Made by a program: the position numbers and the translations under genes
Notes under the pieces: generated by a model
Database searches by the model: none
What the model saw: the letters and a program-made list of their open reading frames with translations, nothing else
Told to the model about the DNA's origin: nothing
Shown here: piece by piece, positions 24,231 to 31,647 of the stretch
Numbering within the stretch: position 1 is the stretch's first letter
Layout: every line of letters begins with the position of its first letter
Assembly (NCBI GenBank): GCA_045596625.1
Contig: JAZOCU010000036.1
Location: 1 to 40,656, forward strand
Source: Firm-04 sp045596625
GTDB lineage: Bacteria > Bacillota > Clostridia > Oscillospirales > Ruminococcaceae
Length of the DNA: 40,656 nt
Reading direction: 5' to 3'

Positions 24231-25121
24231 ATGAACATCGTTATTTGGCCGAATCTCAAAAAGAAAAATGCTTTTCAGACAGCAATTTTGGTATGCCGGC
24301 AGTTTCTCAGGCAGCAAGCGGTGCTGTGGATGGAGGAGTGCTATCGGGAGCAGTTTTCCGAAATCCCATCCATTCATTTCGTGCCGCGGGAACAGCTCAT
24401 GGAAAATGCGGATTTTGCCGTTGCCATCGGCGGTGATGGTACGATCCTGCGGTGTGCCGGTGCGATCCTCGGAAAAAAAGCAAAGCTTGTGGGCATCAAT
24501 ACCGGCAGACTCGGCTATATCGCTGCGTTGGAGGCCAATGAGCTTTCCCTGCTCGACCAGCTGTTTACCGGCGATTATTCCGTCAGCCATCGGATGATGC
24601 TGCAAACCACCTTCCAAGGCGGTGAATACGATGGTGTCACCTATCATGCGCTCAATGATGTGTATGCCTCCCGATTAAGCGGAAAGATCTGCGATTTTTC
24701 CGTGTTTGTGGATGAGCTGCTCATTGGTACATACCGGGCTGACGGCATTATTCTTTCCACGCCCACCGGCTCCAGTGCCTATGCGCTTTCTGCCGGCGGC
24801 CCCGTCATGGAGCCCTATTTGTCTCTGATCGAAATGAATCTGATCTGTCCGCATTCTCTTTTTGCACGACCGATGCTGTTTGCGCCGCAGCGCTCGATCC
24901 GCGTGACCTATCGGGTCTCTGACCGCGGAGGGCTCGGCGTTCATGTGGATGGTCAAAGCAAGGTCACCATCCGTCAGGGACAGTCTTTTTCTGTCACCCG
25001 TTCCTCGCATACCATGCCGCTGGTCGATTTCAAGGGCTATGCTTTCTATGATGCGCTCAACGGTAAGCTGATGCAGCCTCTGAAAAGCGTCAGCTCCGAT
25101 CTGCTGCTGCAAAAGGAGTGA
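24231..25121 (+). CDS. nadK: NAD kinase
   Basis: NadK phosphorylates NAD to NADP. The 296-residue protein has GGDGTILR (residues 67-74), GINTGRLGYIA, NDVYASR, and STPTGSSAYALSAGGP, the hallmark NAD-binding loop, in order. ATG 24231 begins the conserved MNIVIWPN strand; ATG 24219 overlaps the AAGGA ribosome binding site. A CGATCC/GGATCG mini-hairpin lies between tlyA and nadK. With pncA and pncB earlier, the window carries both the salvage entry and the NADP-forming end of this pathway, though on different transcripts. Confidence 0.95.
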   Translation: MNIVIWPNLKKKNAFQTAILVCRQFLRQQAVLWMEECYREQFSEIPSIHFVPREQLMENADFAVAIGGDGTILRCAGAILGKKAKLVGINTGRLGYIAALEANELSLLDQLFTGDYSVSHRMMLQTTFQGGEYDGVTYHALNDVYASRLSGKICDFSVFVDELLIGTYRADGIILSTPTGSSAYALSAGGPVMEPYLSLIEMNLICPHSLFARPMLFAPQRSIRVTYRVSDRGGLGVHVDGQSKVTIRQGQSFSVTRSSHTMPLVDFKGYAFYDALNGKLMQPLKSVSSDLLLQKE

Positions 25122-25124
25122 CCC

Positions 25125-25568
25125 ATGGCAAACAAAAGACATGAATGTATCCTGTCATTGATCCTTCAGCAGGATATTACTACACAAGAACAATTAAAGG
25201 ATCTGCTTGCGGCACAAGGCTTTCCTGTCACACAGGCTACCATTTCCCGTGATATCCGCCAGCTGCAGTTGCGAAAAGAACCGGCACCATCCGGCGGACA
25301 TCGCTATTGCCGTCCCACAGCGGATACCACACAGCGGATCCTGACCGATATGGTGAAAAAAGTCGATCATGCTATGAATACGGTCGTTCTGCTCTGCCAT
25401 GCCGGCACCGCACAGGCTGCCTGCGCAAGACTGGATGCTCTGGAGCTGCCCGAGATCGTCGGAACCATCGCAGGAGATGATACGATCTTTGTCCTGACTC
25501 GTTCCGAACAGCAGGCTCGCACGCTGGCGGCAGATCTTCAGTCCCATATCTGGGGGTCGTCATGTTAA
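25125..25568 (+). CDS. argR: Arginine repressor ArgR/AhrC
   Basis: ArgR is a hexameric arginine-sensing DNA-binding protein. The 147-residue protein has an N-terminal winged helix (ITTQEQLKDLLAAQGF, then the recognition helix VTQATISRDIRQLQL) and the C-terminal oligomerisation/arginine domain with GTIAGDDTIFVLTRS. AAAGGAG inside the end of nadK precedes ATG 25125. The gene order tlyA-nadK-argR-recN is conserved across Firmicutes, so its position alone does not reveal targets here. Confidence 0.95.
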   Translation: MANKRHECILSLILQQDITTQEQLKDLLAAQGFPVTQATISRDIRQLQLRKEPAPSGGHRYCRPTADTTQRILTDMVKKVDHAMNTVVLLCHAGTAQAACARLDALELPEIVGTIAGDDTIFVLTRSEQQARTLAADLQSHIWGSSC

Positions 25569-27241
25569 AGGAATTATCCATCGAAAATCTGGCAGTGATC
25601 CCTGCGGCTGTGATCCCGCTGGAGGAAAAGCTGAATGTCTTTACCGGCGAAACCGGTGCCGGCAAATCCATTCTCATCCACGGCATCCAGGCAGTACTGG
25701 GACAGCGTACCAGCAAGGATATGGTACGCAGCGGCTGCAAAAAAGCCGTCATCTCGGCACTGTTTTCTCCCATTGCCGAGGATACGGCTGCCATTCTCAG
25801 AGAGTATGGCTACGATACGGAGGATGACAGTCTGCTGCTGACCCGTGAGATCTCTGCCGACGGCGGCAGTGTGGGTCGTGTCAACGGACGTACCGCACCC
25901 GTTGCCGTATTGCGTCAGCTGGGCGAAACGCTGGTCAATATCCACGGTCAGCATGATAACCAGATCCTCCTCAGACCCGAACGGCATCTGGAGGTGCTGG
26001 ATCGCTTCGGTGACGACGATACCCTGCTGCAGGCCTATCGCTCCGAATTTCAAGCGCTGCAGGCTGTGGCAAGACAGCTCAATCAAATGAAAAAAGCAGA
26101 GCTGGATAAGGCAAACCGACTCAAAACACTCCGCACGATCATCGAGGAGATCGGCGCACTGGATATCCAGCCCAAGGAAGATATCCTGCTGGAACAACAG
26201 TTCCTTGCCGCCAGCCGTGCTGAGGAAACGGCAGAGCTGACCGAAACCATATGCCGGATGCTGACAGACGGTGAGGAGAATATCTCGGATGCACTGGTTT
26301 CTGCCTGTGCCCTGCTGCAGCAGCTCGCTGCCGGAACCGAGGACGCAAAGCCTCTTGCCGATCGGCTGCAAACAGTCAATATCGAGCTGCGGGATATTGC
26401 CGATGAGCTTTCTGCCTTCGGCGGCGGAATGCTTTCTCCCGCTGCCTTTGCCGCTTTGGAAAAACGACGCAATGCACTCAATACGCTCATGGTACGCTAT
26501 CATACCGATGCCGATGGCCTGCGAAAGCAATTGGACGATGCCACCGCCGAGATCGATGCCATTGAACAATCTGCCGATCGGATGGAACAGCTCGCTGCCG
26601 AAAAACAACGGCTGCTGCACAGTGTTACTGAGCACGCCAAGGCACTGACAGCGCACAGAGAAATGCTTGCTGAGCAATTTGCCCGCCGTGTGGGCGAAGA
26701 GCTTGCCAATCTGGATATGCCGAGAGTCAAGCTGGTGGTTTCTCTGACCCAAGGCAAGCTGATGCCCAATGGAATGGATCATGCGGAGTTCCTGATCTCC
26801 GCCAATCCCGGAGAGCCCCCCAAACCCATTGCACAGATCGCTTCGGGCGGTGAGCTTTCCCGTATGATGCTGGCGCTGAAAGCTGTCATCGCACAGCGGG
26901 ATGCTATTCCGACACTGATCTTTGATGAGATCGATACCGGTGTCAGCGGACGTGCCGCACAGAAGATCGGTATCAAGCTGCGGGAGATCGCCGCACATCG
27001 GCAGGTCATCTGTGTCACCCATCTTGCACAGCTTGCGGTACAGGCTCAGCATCATCTGCTGATCGAAAAGCAAAGCGATGATTCCTCGACCCAAACCCAG
27101 GTCACCGCACTGGATCAGCAAGGACGCATCCGGGAAATCGCCCGCATCATGGGCGGCAGCAATGTCTCGGAGCTTCTGCTGCAAACGGCGGAAGAATCCC
27201 TGTGTGCTGCCCAAAAACAGGAAAAATTTTCGGTTTCATAA
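25562..27241 (+). CDS. recN: DNA repair protein RecN
   Basis: RecN is an SMC-like ATPase for double-strand break repair. The 559-residue protein has Walker A GETGAGKS (residues 29-36) after LSIENLAVI, long coiled-coil arms through the middle, and the C-terminal lobe with IASGGELSRMMLALK (ABC signature), TLIFDEIDTGVSG (Walker B) and CVTHLAQLA. It starts within the argR stop region (seven-base overlap). No stem-loop follows, and the next promoter begins ten bases after the stop. Confidence 0.96.
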   Translation: MLKELSIENLAVIPAAVIPLEEKLNVFTGETGAGKSILIHGIQAVLGQRTSKDMVRSGCKKAVISALFSPIAEDTAAILREYGYDTEDDSLLLTREISADGGSVGRVNGRTAPVAVLRQLGETLVNIHGQHDNQILLRPERHLEVLDRFGDDDTLLQAYRSEFQALQAVARQLNQMKKAELDKANRLKTLRTIIEEIGALDIQPKEDILLEQQFLAASRAEETAELTETICRMLTDGEENISDALVSACALLQQLAAGTEDAKPLADRLQTVNIELRDIADELSAFGGGMLSPAAFAALEKRRNALNTLMVRYHTDADGLRKQLDDATAEIDAIEQSADRMEQLAAEKQRLLHSVTEHAKALTAHREMLAEQFARRVGEELANLDMPRVKLVVSLTQGKLMPNGMDHAEFLISANPGEPPKPIAQIASGGELSRMMLALKAVIAQRDAIPTLIFDEIDTGVSGRAAQKIGIKLREIAAHRQVICVTHLAQLAVQAQHHLLIEKQSDDSSTQTQVTALDQQGRIREIARIMGGSNVSELLLQTAEESLCAAQKQEKFSVS

Positions 27242-27250
27242 AAAAAAGAC

Positions 27251-27279
27251 TTGACAAACGTTCAGAGATGTGATATACT
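27251..27279 (+). promoter_or_regulatory. Sigma-A promoter of rplJ-rplL
   Basis: Perfect TTGACA, 17-base spacer, TATACT at 27274-27279. Strong promoter as expected for ribosomal protein genes. Confidence 0.88.
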
Positions 27280-27287
27280 GATAAAGC

Positions 27288-27405
27288 TGTGATTGTGATA
27301 ATCATGACGAATCCCGTATTCCAAAGACAGTCGGCATAGCGCAAGCTTGGAAGTCCGACCGAGGAGTGCCGGCTGATTTCTTACGTGAAAACGAATGAAT
27401 ATCAT
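27288..27405 (+). ncRNA. Ribosomal protein L10 leader
   Basis: The leader carries the diagnostic L10-binding structure of Firmicutes: AGACAG at 27325-27330, a stem whose arms are TCGG and CCGA with GGAAGT before the second arm, and CCGAGG right after it. In Bacillus this RNA binds the L10(L12)4 complex and represses rplJ-rplL. Boundaries are approximate. Confidence 0.82.
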
Positions 27406-27407
27406 CC

Positions 27408-27438
27408 GCCTCTCCATGTATTCGGGAGAGGCTTTTTT
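27408..27438 (+). terminator. Attenuator terminator of the L10 leader
   Basis: GCCTCTCC and GGAGAGGC form an eight-base-pair stem with a nine-base loop, followed by six T residues, 56 bases before rplJ. It is placed to stop transcription when L10(L12)4 is in excess. Confidence 0.88.
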
Positions 27439-27493
27439 ATTGCCTCCGGCGTCAGAATCATGTTTCGCAAGCTCAAATTCGGAGGTGAATTCA

Positions 27494-28000
27494 ATGCCGA
27501 GTGAGAAGATTCTGCAGCAAAAGCAAGCAAAGGTCGAGGCTCTGACCGAACAGCTCAAGAATGCTGTTTCCTGCGTTCTCGTTGACTATAAGGGCATCAG
27601 CGTTGCTGATGATACCAAGCTGCGTCGCGAGCTGCGTGAAGCAGGCGTTTCCTATTCTGTTCAGAAGAACACTCTGCTCCGTTTTGCACTGCACAATGTT
27701 GGTTATGAGCAGTTCGATGATGTACTGGAAGGTACTACCGCAATTGCAATTTCCGACAACGATCAGACTGCTGCCGCTCGTATTCTGGGCGCATATGCCG
27801 AGAAGTCTGACGGTAAGTTCCAGCTCAAGGCAGGTTTCGTAGAGGGCGAGGTTTACGACGCAGCCGGTGTTACGGCTCTGTCCAAGGTACCTTCCAAGGA
27901 TGTCCTGCTCGCACAGCTGGTTGGCGCTCTTCAGGGCCCTTACCAGAAGCTGGCCGCAACGCTCCAGGCTCTTGTGGACAAGAACGAAAGCGCTGCTTAA
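27494..28000 (+). CDS. rplJ: 50S ribosomal protein L10
   Basis: L10 anchors the L12 dimers to the ribosomal stalk base. The 168-residue protein has the LVDYKGISVADDTKLRRELREAG region, the KNTLLRFAL helix and the Ala-rich C-terminal L12-binding helix (ALVDKNESAA). ATG 27494 has GGAGGT seven bases upstream; the open frame extends back through the attenuator to 27395 and that part is not coding. Codons favour GCT, GTT and CTG as in highly expressed genes. It is regulated by the leader and attenuator in front. Confidence 0.97.
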   Translation: MPSEKILQQKQAKVEALTEQLKNAVSCVLVDYKGISVADDTKLRRELREAGVSYSVQKNTLLRFALHNVGYEQFDDVLEGTTAIAISDNDQTAAARILGAYAEKSDGKFQLKAGFVEGEVYDAAGVTALSKVPSKDVLLAQLVGALQGPYQKLAATLQALVDKNESAA

Positions 28001-28048
28001 TGACCTGTTTCCACCAAATCAATTTTTATTATGTAAAGGAGAATTATC

Positions 28049-28420
28049 ATGGCTTCCGAAAAGACTATGAAGTTTATCGAAGATATCAAGGCTCTCTCCG
28101 TTCTGGAGCTGAAAGAGCTGGTTGACGCTATCCAGGAAGAGTTTGGCGTTACTGCTGTTGTTGCTGCTGCAGGTCCTGCTGCAGGCGGCGAGGCTGCTGC
28201 TGCTGAGAAGACCGAGTTCGACGTTGTTCTGACTTCCTTCGGTGATGCTAAGATGGGCGTTATCAAGGCTGTTAAGGATGCTCTGGGTCTCGGCCTGAAG
28301 GAGGCTAAGGCTGCTGTTGAGGGTGCTCCCTGCACTCTGAAAGAGGCTGTTTCCAAGGCTGATGCTGAGGCTCTGAAGAAGACCCTCGAGGATGCCGGTG
28401 CAACCATCGAGCTGAAGTAA
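28049..28420 (+). CDS. rplL: 50S ribosomal protein L7/L12
   Basis: L12 is the flexible stalk protein that recruits translation factor GTPases. The 123-residue protein has the N-terminal dimerisation helices (IEDIKALSVLELKELVDAIQEE), an Ala/Gly-rich hinge and the C-terminal domain with KMGVIKAVKDALGLGLKEAK. Codon use is visibly biased to GCT and GTT, unlike most neighbours, consistent with very high expression. AAAGGAG lies upstream. A strong terminator follows; rpoB is not next, unlike in many Firmicutes. Confidence 0.98.
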   Translation: MASEKTMKFIEDIKALSVLELKELVDAIQEEFGVTAVVAAAGPAAGGEAAAAEKTEFDVVLTSFGDAKMGVIKAVKDALGLGLKEAKAAVEGAPCTLKEAVSKADAEALKKTLEDAGATIELK

Positions 28421-28437
28421 TCTTACTTTTGCAAACC

Positions 28438-28477
28438 AAAACACGCTGCTTGACCATCAGGCAGCGTGTTTTTTTGT
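28438..28477 (+). terminator. Intrinsic terminator of rplJ-rplL
   Basis: Twelve-base perfect arms (28438-28449 and 28461-28472) around an 11-base loop, with the second arm running into a T-tract. Confidence 0.95.
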
Positions 28478-28545
28478 TTATCCCCACTGTAACAACGGCA
28501 CGCTCTCCCCCCTCCGTTCCGATCCGCTGACCGAAAATGCTGTAT

Positions 28546-28565
28546 TGTGCTATCAACACAGCACA
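28546..28565 (+). repeat. Inverted repeat just upstream of the first PL11-region promoter
   Basis: TGTGCT and AGCACA face each other across eight bases; CTGT and ACAG form an overlapping alternative. It ends nine bases before the TTGACG box, a usual place for a regulator site. The rest of 28478-28573 shows nothing else I can name. Confidence 0.35.
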
Positions 28566-28573
28566 GATTGGAA

Positions 28574-28602
28574 TTGACGGACGGCGCGATCCTGCTTATA
28601 AT
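28574..28602 (+). promoter_or_regulatory. Sigma-A promoter P1 upstream of the small ORF
   Basis: TTGACG, 17-base spacer, perfect TATAAT at 28597-28602. It lies 21 bases before the ATG of the 27-codon ORF. Confidence 0.75.
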
Positions 28603-28622
28603 AGAATATAATGGAGGAATGT

Positions 28623-28706
28623 ATGCACATTGTTGCGCCGGATCCAAAAGATCCCTTCCGTTTCTCCCATCCATGCAGTGTAAATGCATACTTTATGACG
28701 CAATAA
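28623..28706 (+). CDS. Putative 27-residue small protein or leader peptide
   Basis: An ATG with GGAGG six bases upstream opens 27 codons starting MHIVAPDPKDPF and ending YFMTQ. It stands directly behind a near-consensus promoter with a leader of roughly 14 bases. I recognise no family; it is too short for a clear domain and has no membrane helix. It could be a real small protein, or an upstream leader ORF controlling the rhamnogalacturonan lyase gene 107 bases downstream. The correct spacing of promoter, ribosome binding site and ATG is the only support; codon use over 27 codons is not informative. Confidence 0.4.
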   Translation: MHIVAPDPKDPFRFSHPCSVNAYFMTQ

Positions 28707-28737
28707 GTAAGGTTTAGGACGCAAAACCGCATTTACA
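28679..28737 (+). promoter_or_regulatory. Operator-like repeats before the PL11 promoter
   Basis: Two kinds of repeat overlap. GACGCAA occurs at 28697-28703 and 28718-28724, 21 bases apart, so on the same DNA face. TGTAAATGC (28679-28687) and GCATTTACA (28729-28737) are a perfect nine-base inverted repeat whose right arm covers the -35 box. A regulator site is plausible. Confidence 0.4.
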
Positions 28738-28760
28738 TTTTTCAACAGATACGTTATAAT
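28732..28760 (+). promoter_or_regulatory. Sigma-A promoter P2 of the rhamnogalacturonan lyase gene
   Basis: TTTACA, 17-base spacer, perfect TATAAT at 28755-28760; the leader to the start codon is about 47 bases. Confidence 0.78.
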
Positions 28761-28813
28761 GGTATCAGTGAACATCGACAATCCTCAATCCATGAAAGAA
28801 AAGGTGATTTGAA

Positions 28814-31417
28814 ATGATTCGACACGGCAAACGATTCCTTGCTGCCGCCGCTGCATTGGTGCTGACCGCCGCTGCTGCACCGATGGATTGGAATGCACAA
28901 TCCACCAAGGCTGCCGCAGTCCCGATTATGGAATATCTGAACAGAGGCATTTCCGCAGTCAATACCGGCTCCGGCATGATGGTAAGCTGGCGTTTTCTCG
29001 CAAATGATGCGGACAATACCGTATTCAAGCTCTATCGCGGCGATGAACTCATTTATACCAGCGATGCCAATATGGCAACCTGCTATCTGGATCAGGGCGG
29101 CAATGCATTCTCGATCTATCGTGTGGATACCGTTGTGGATAATACGGTGATCTCCTCCGATACCTGCACGCTCAGTACAAACGGCAACTATTTCAATATT
29201 CCTATGGATGTACCTGCCGGCGGTTCGGATTATACCTATTCTCCTTCCGACTGCTCTACCGGCGATGTGGACGGCGATGGCATCTATGAGATCTTTGTCA
29301 AATGGGATCCTTCCAATGCAAAGGATAATTCACAGTCCGGCTATACCGGAAATGTGTATATTGATTGCTATACACTGACCGGTCAGAAGCTCTGGCGTGT
29401 GGATCTGGGACGGAACATCCGTGCCGGTGCACACTATACCCAGTTCCTCGTTGCCGATTTCGACTGCGACGGCAAGGCAGAAATGACCTGTAAAACCGCT
29501 GACGGTACTGTGGATGGTATCGGCAGAGTCATCGGCGATGCTTCCAAGGATTATCGCAACAGCGGCGGCTATGTTCTCAGCGGCCCCGAGTATTATACCC
29601 TCTTTGATGGTGCTACCGGTGCAGCACTCGATACCGTGAACTACGAGTATCCGCGTGGGGAAGTCTCCAAGTCTACCTGGGGTGATGATTACGGCAACCG
29701 CTGCGACCGCTTCCTCGGTGCTGTCATGTACTGCGACGGTGAACATCCCAGTGCTGTTTCGGTCAGAGGCTACTATACTCGTATGACCGTTGTAGCTTAT
29801 GATGTCATCAACAAAAAGCTGGTCAAGCGCTGGGGCTATGATACCGGTTATAACTCTTCTGCTGCCGGCTATGGCGACGGCAACCATAACTGTATGCCCG
29901 CTGATGTGGATGGCGATGGCCGCCAAGAGCTCATTCTGGGCGCTGTTTGTATCGACGACAACGGAAAGGTGCTCTGGTGTAATAAACTGGGTCACGGCGA
30001 TGCCATGCACCTGAGCGACTTTTTGCCCAACAGACCCGGTCAGGAGCTGTGGGTCTGCCATGAGCACGCACCCTATGGTGTTTCCTTGATCGATGCCGCC
30101 AACGGCAACCGGATCTTCCACTACACCCATTCCAAGGATACCGGACGCTGCGCTGCCGGCAATATCTATGCAGGCAACCCCGGCGGTGAATTCTGGGGCG
30201 CACAATCCGGCAGTGTTTATAACGGCTCCGGTCAATCCATCGGTGAAAACCGCCCCGCTATGAACTTCCTCATTTACTGGGACGGCGATCTGGAGCGTGA
30301 GCTGCTGGATTGGATCAATATTTCCAAATACAACAGCCCCTCCAATATTTCTACGATCTTTACCGCTGATGGCTGCGATTCCAATAACGGTACCAAATCC
30401 ACGCCCAATCTGACTGCCGATCTGTTCGGTGACTGGCGTGAAGAGCTGATCCTGCGTACCAGCGATAACAAATCCCTTCGTGTTTACTGCACGACCACGC
30501 CCACTGAGCACCGTATTACTACCCTGATGCATGATGCACAGTATCGTATGCAGGTCTCTGCCGAGCAAACCTCCTATAACCAGCCTCCGCATCCCAGCTT
30601 CTATCTCGGCTCCGATGCTTCTCTGCCTGCACGCCCTGTCATCGCCATCAACGGCGAAGGCACCACCACCACTGCGCCGACCATTTCCGGTGAGCTGATC
30701 GATTCTCTTGTGATCAACGATTACGCAAACCGCACCAACTGGCATATCCAGCAGAATCTGGCTGTCGGCAGCAAGATCTTCGGCGACCGTGATTTCACCT
30801 TCATCTCGGTGCCTGATGCTTTGCTGGGTGCTGAGCATATCCAGCCTGCCTGCGATTCCAAAACCTATACCGGTATTCAAAGCCAAGGCATTGCTGCCAA
30901 GGATATCATCGTCTATGTGGCATTGGATACCCGTTTGACCCCCATCCCCGATTGGGTCAGCAGCTGGCAGCAGACTTCTATGACCGTTGCCACCAGCAAT
31001 GATGTCACCATGCAGCTGTATGAAAAGAAATTCAAAGCCGGTGAGGAGATCACGCTGGGCTCTAACACCACAGGCTATAACGTCATCAATTATGTCGTTT
31101 TCGCCAAGGAAGATATCGTGGAAACCACCACAACCACCACAACCACAACTACAACAACAACGACCACCACTACGACTACGACAACTACAACCACCACAGA
31201 AGAGCCTCAGCCCACGCTGAAGGGCGATGTCAACTGCGATGGCTTTGTAAAGATCGATGATGTGGTACTGCTCAACCGTTATGTCGGTGAAGATACTTCC
31301 ATCAACATTACCAGCCAGGGTATCCTCAACGGTGACTGCGATAATACCGGCAAGCTCAATGCCGAGGACAGCACACTGATCCTCCGCTATCTCGCAAAGC
31401 TGATCACCACACTCTGA
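28814..31417 (+). CDS. Rhamnogalacturonan lyase, PL11, with type I dockerin
   Basis: PL11 enzymes cleave the rhamnose-galacturonate backbone of pectin rhamnogalacturonan I by beta-elimination, as Bacillus YesW/YesX do. The 867-residue secreted protein has a signal peptide (residues 1 to about 35), an N-terminal fibronectin-like start (MEYLNRGISAVNTGSGMMVSWR), the eight-bladed propeller with repeated calcium-binding Asp-rich loops (GDVDGDGIYEI, ADFDCDGKAEM, ADVDGDGRQEL) to about residue 620, and a beta-rich module (about 635-768). A run of 25 threonines (about 771-795) leads to a dockerin (802-867) with calcium loops at DVNCDGFVKIDD and DCDNTGKLNAED. The dockerin implies display on a cellulosome. 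AAAGG precedes the start and a strong terminator follows. Confidence 0.94.
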   Translation: MIRHGKRFLAAAAALVLTAAAAPMDWNAQSTKAAAVPIMEYLNRGISAVNTGSGMMVSWRFLANDADNTVFKLYRGDELIYTSDANMATCYLDQGGNAFSIYRVDTVVDNTVISSDTCTLSTNGNYFNIPMDVPAGGSDYTYSPSDCSTGDVDGDGIYEIFVKWDPSNAKDNSQSGYTGNVYIDCYTLTGQKLWRVDLGRNIRAGAHYTQFLVADFDCDGKAEMTCKTADGTVDGIGRVIGDASKDYRNSGGYVLSGPEYYTLFDGATGAALDTVNYEYPRGEVSKSTWGDDYGNRCDRFLGAVMYCDGEHPSAVSVRGYYTRMTVVAYDVINKKLVKRWGYDTGYNSSAAGYGDGNHNCMPADVDGDGRQELILGAVCIDDNGKVLWCNKLGHGDAMHLSDFLPNRPGQELWVCHEHAPYGVSLIDAANGNRIFHYTHSKDTGRCAAGNIYAGNPGGEFWGAQSGSVYNGSGQSIGENRPAMNFLIYWDGDLERELLDWINISKYNSPSNISTIFTADGCDSNNGTKSTPNLTADLFGDWREELILRTSDNKSLRVYCTTTPTEHRITTLMHDAQYRMQVSAEQTSYNQPPHPSFYLGSDASLPARPVIAINGEGTTTTAPTISGELIDSLVINDYANRTNWHIQQNLAVGSKIFGDRDFTFISVPDALLGAEHIQPACDSKTYTGIQSQGIAAKDIIVYVALDTRLTPIPDWVSSWQQTSMTVATSNDVTMQLYEKKFKAGEEITLGSNTTGYNVINYVVFAKEDIVETTTTTTTTTTTTTTTTTTTTTTTTTEEPQPTLKGDVNCDGFVKIDDVVLLNRYVGEDTSINITSQGILNGDCDNTGKLNAEDSTLILRYLAKLITTL
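31123..31198 (+). repeat. ACN trinucleotide tract encoding the threonine linker
   Basis: About 25 consecutive ACN codons, mixing ACC, ACA, ACT and ACG. The mixture suggests selection for threonine (probably O-glycosylated) rather than a simple slipped microsatellite. A matching tract lies in the protease gene at 37529-37640. Confidence 0.9.
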
Positions 31418-31454
31418 GCATCCGCGCAAAACCCTCCCCTACCCATTGATACAC

Positions 31455-31497
31455 AGACCCCCATATCCACGCAAATCGGATATGGGGGTCTTGTTTT
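31455..31497 (+). terminator. Intrinsic terminator of the PL11 gene
   Basis: Thirteen-base perfect arms (GACCCCCATATCC and its complement) with a nine-base loop, then TTGTTTT. Confidence 0.92.
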
Positions 31498-31590
31498 GCT
31501 GAAAGATATACCCATGCGATCGGCATCTTATACAAAGCCGCACTGTTGAAATGATGCACTCCTACAAAAGCTAAAAGCGCCTGCACGAAA

Positions 31591-31629
31591 TCGGGTATGC
31601 TGATTTGTTTGCCATATAGAAACCCGAAA
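31591..31629 (+). repeat. Leader inverted repeat before the propeller-like gene
   Basis: TCGGGT and ACCCGA can pair over about 28 bases, and CGAAATCG occurs directly repeated at both sides. No convincing promoter was found in 31498-31647; this is the only structure seen there. Confidence 0.3.
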
Positions 31630-31647
31630 TCGAAAGGAGTTTTGTCT

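Noticed and set aside
25574..27214. A 546-codon minus-strand frame opposite recN
   Set aside because: Same antisense effect; recN has complete ATPase motifs and conserved context.
29330..31429. A 699-codon open frame on the minus strand across the PL11 gene
   Set aside because: It is antisense to a gene with clear domains, has no ribosome binding site or recognisable motif, and arises because the sense codons rarely produce antisense stops.
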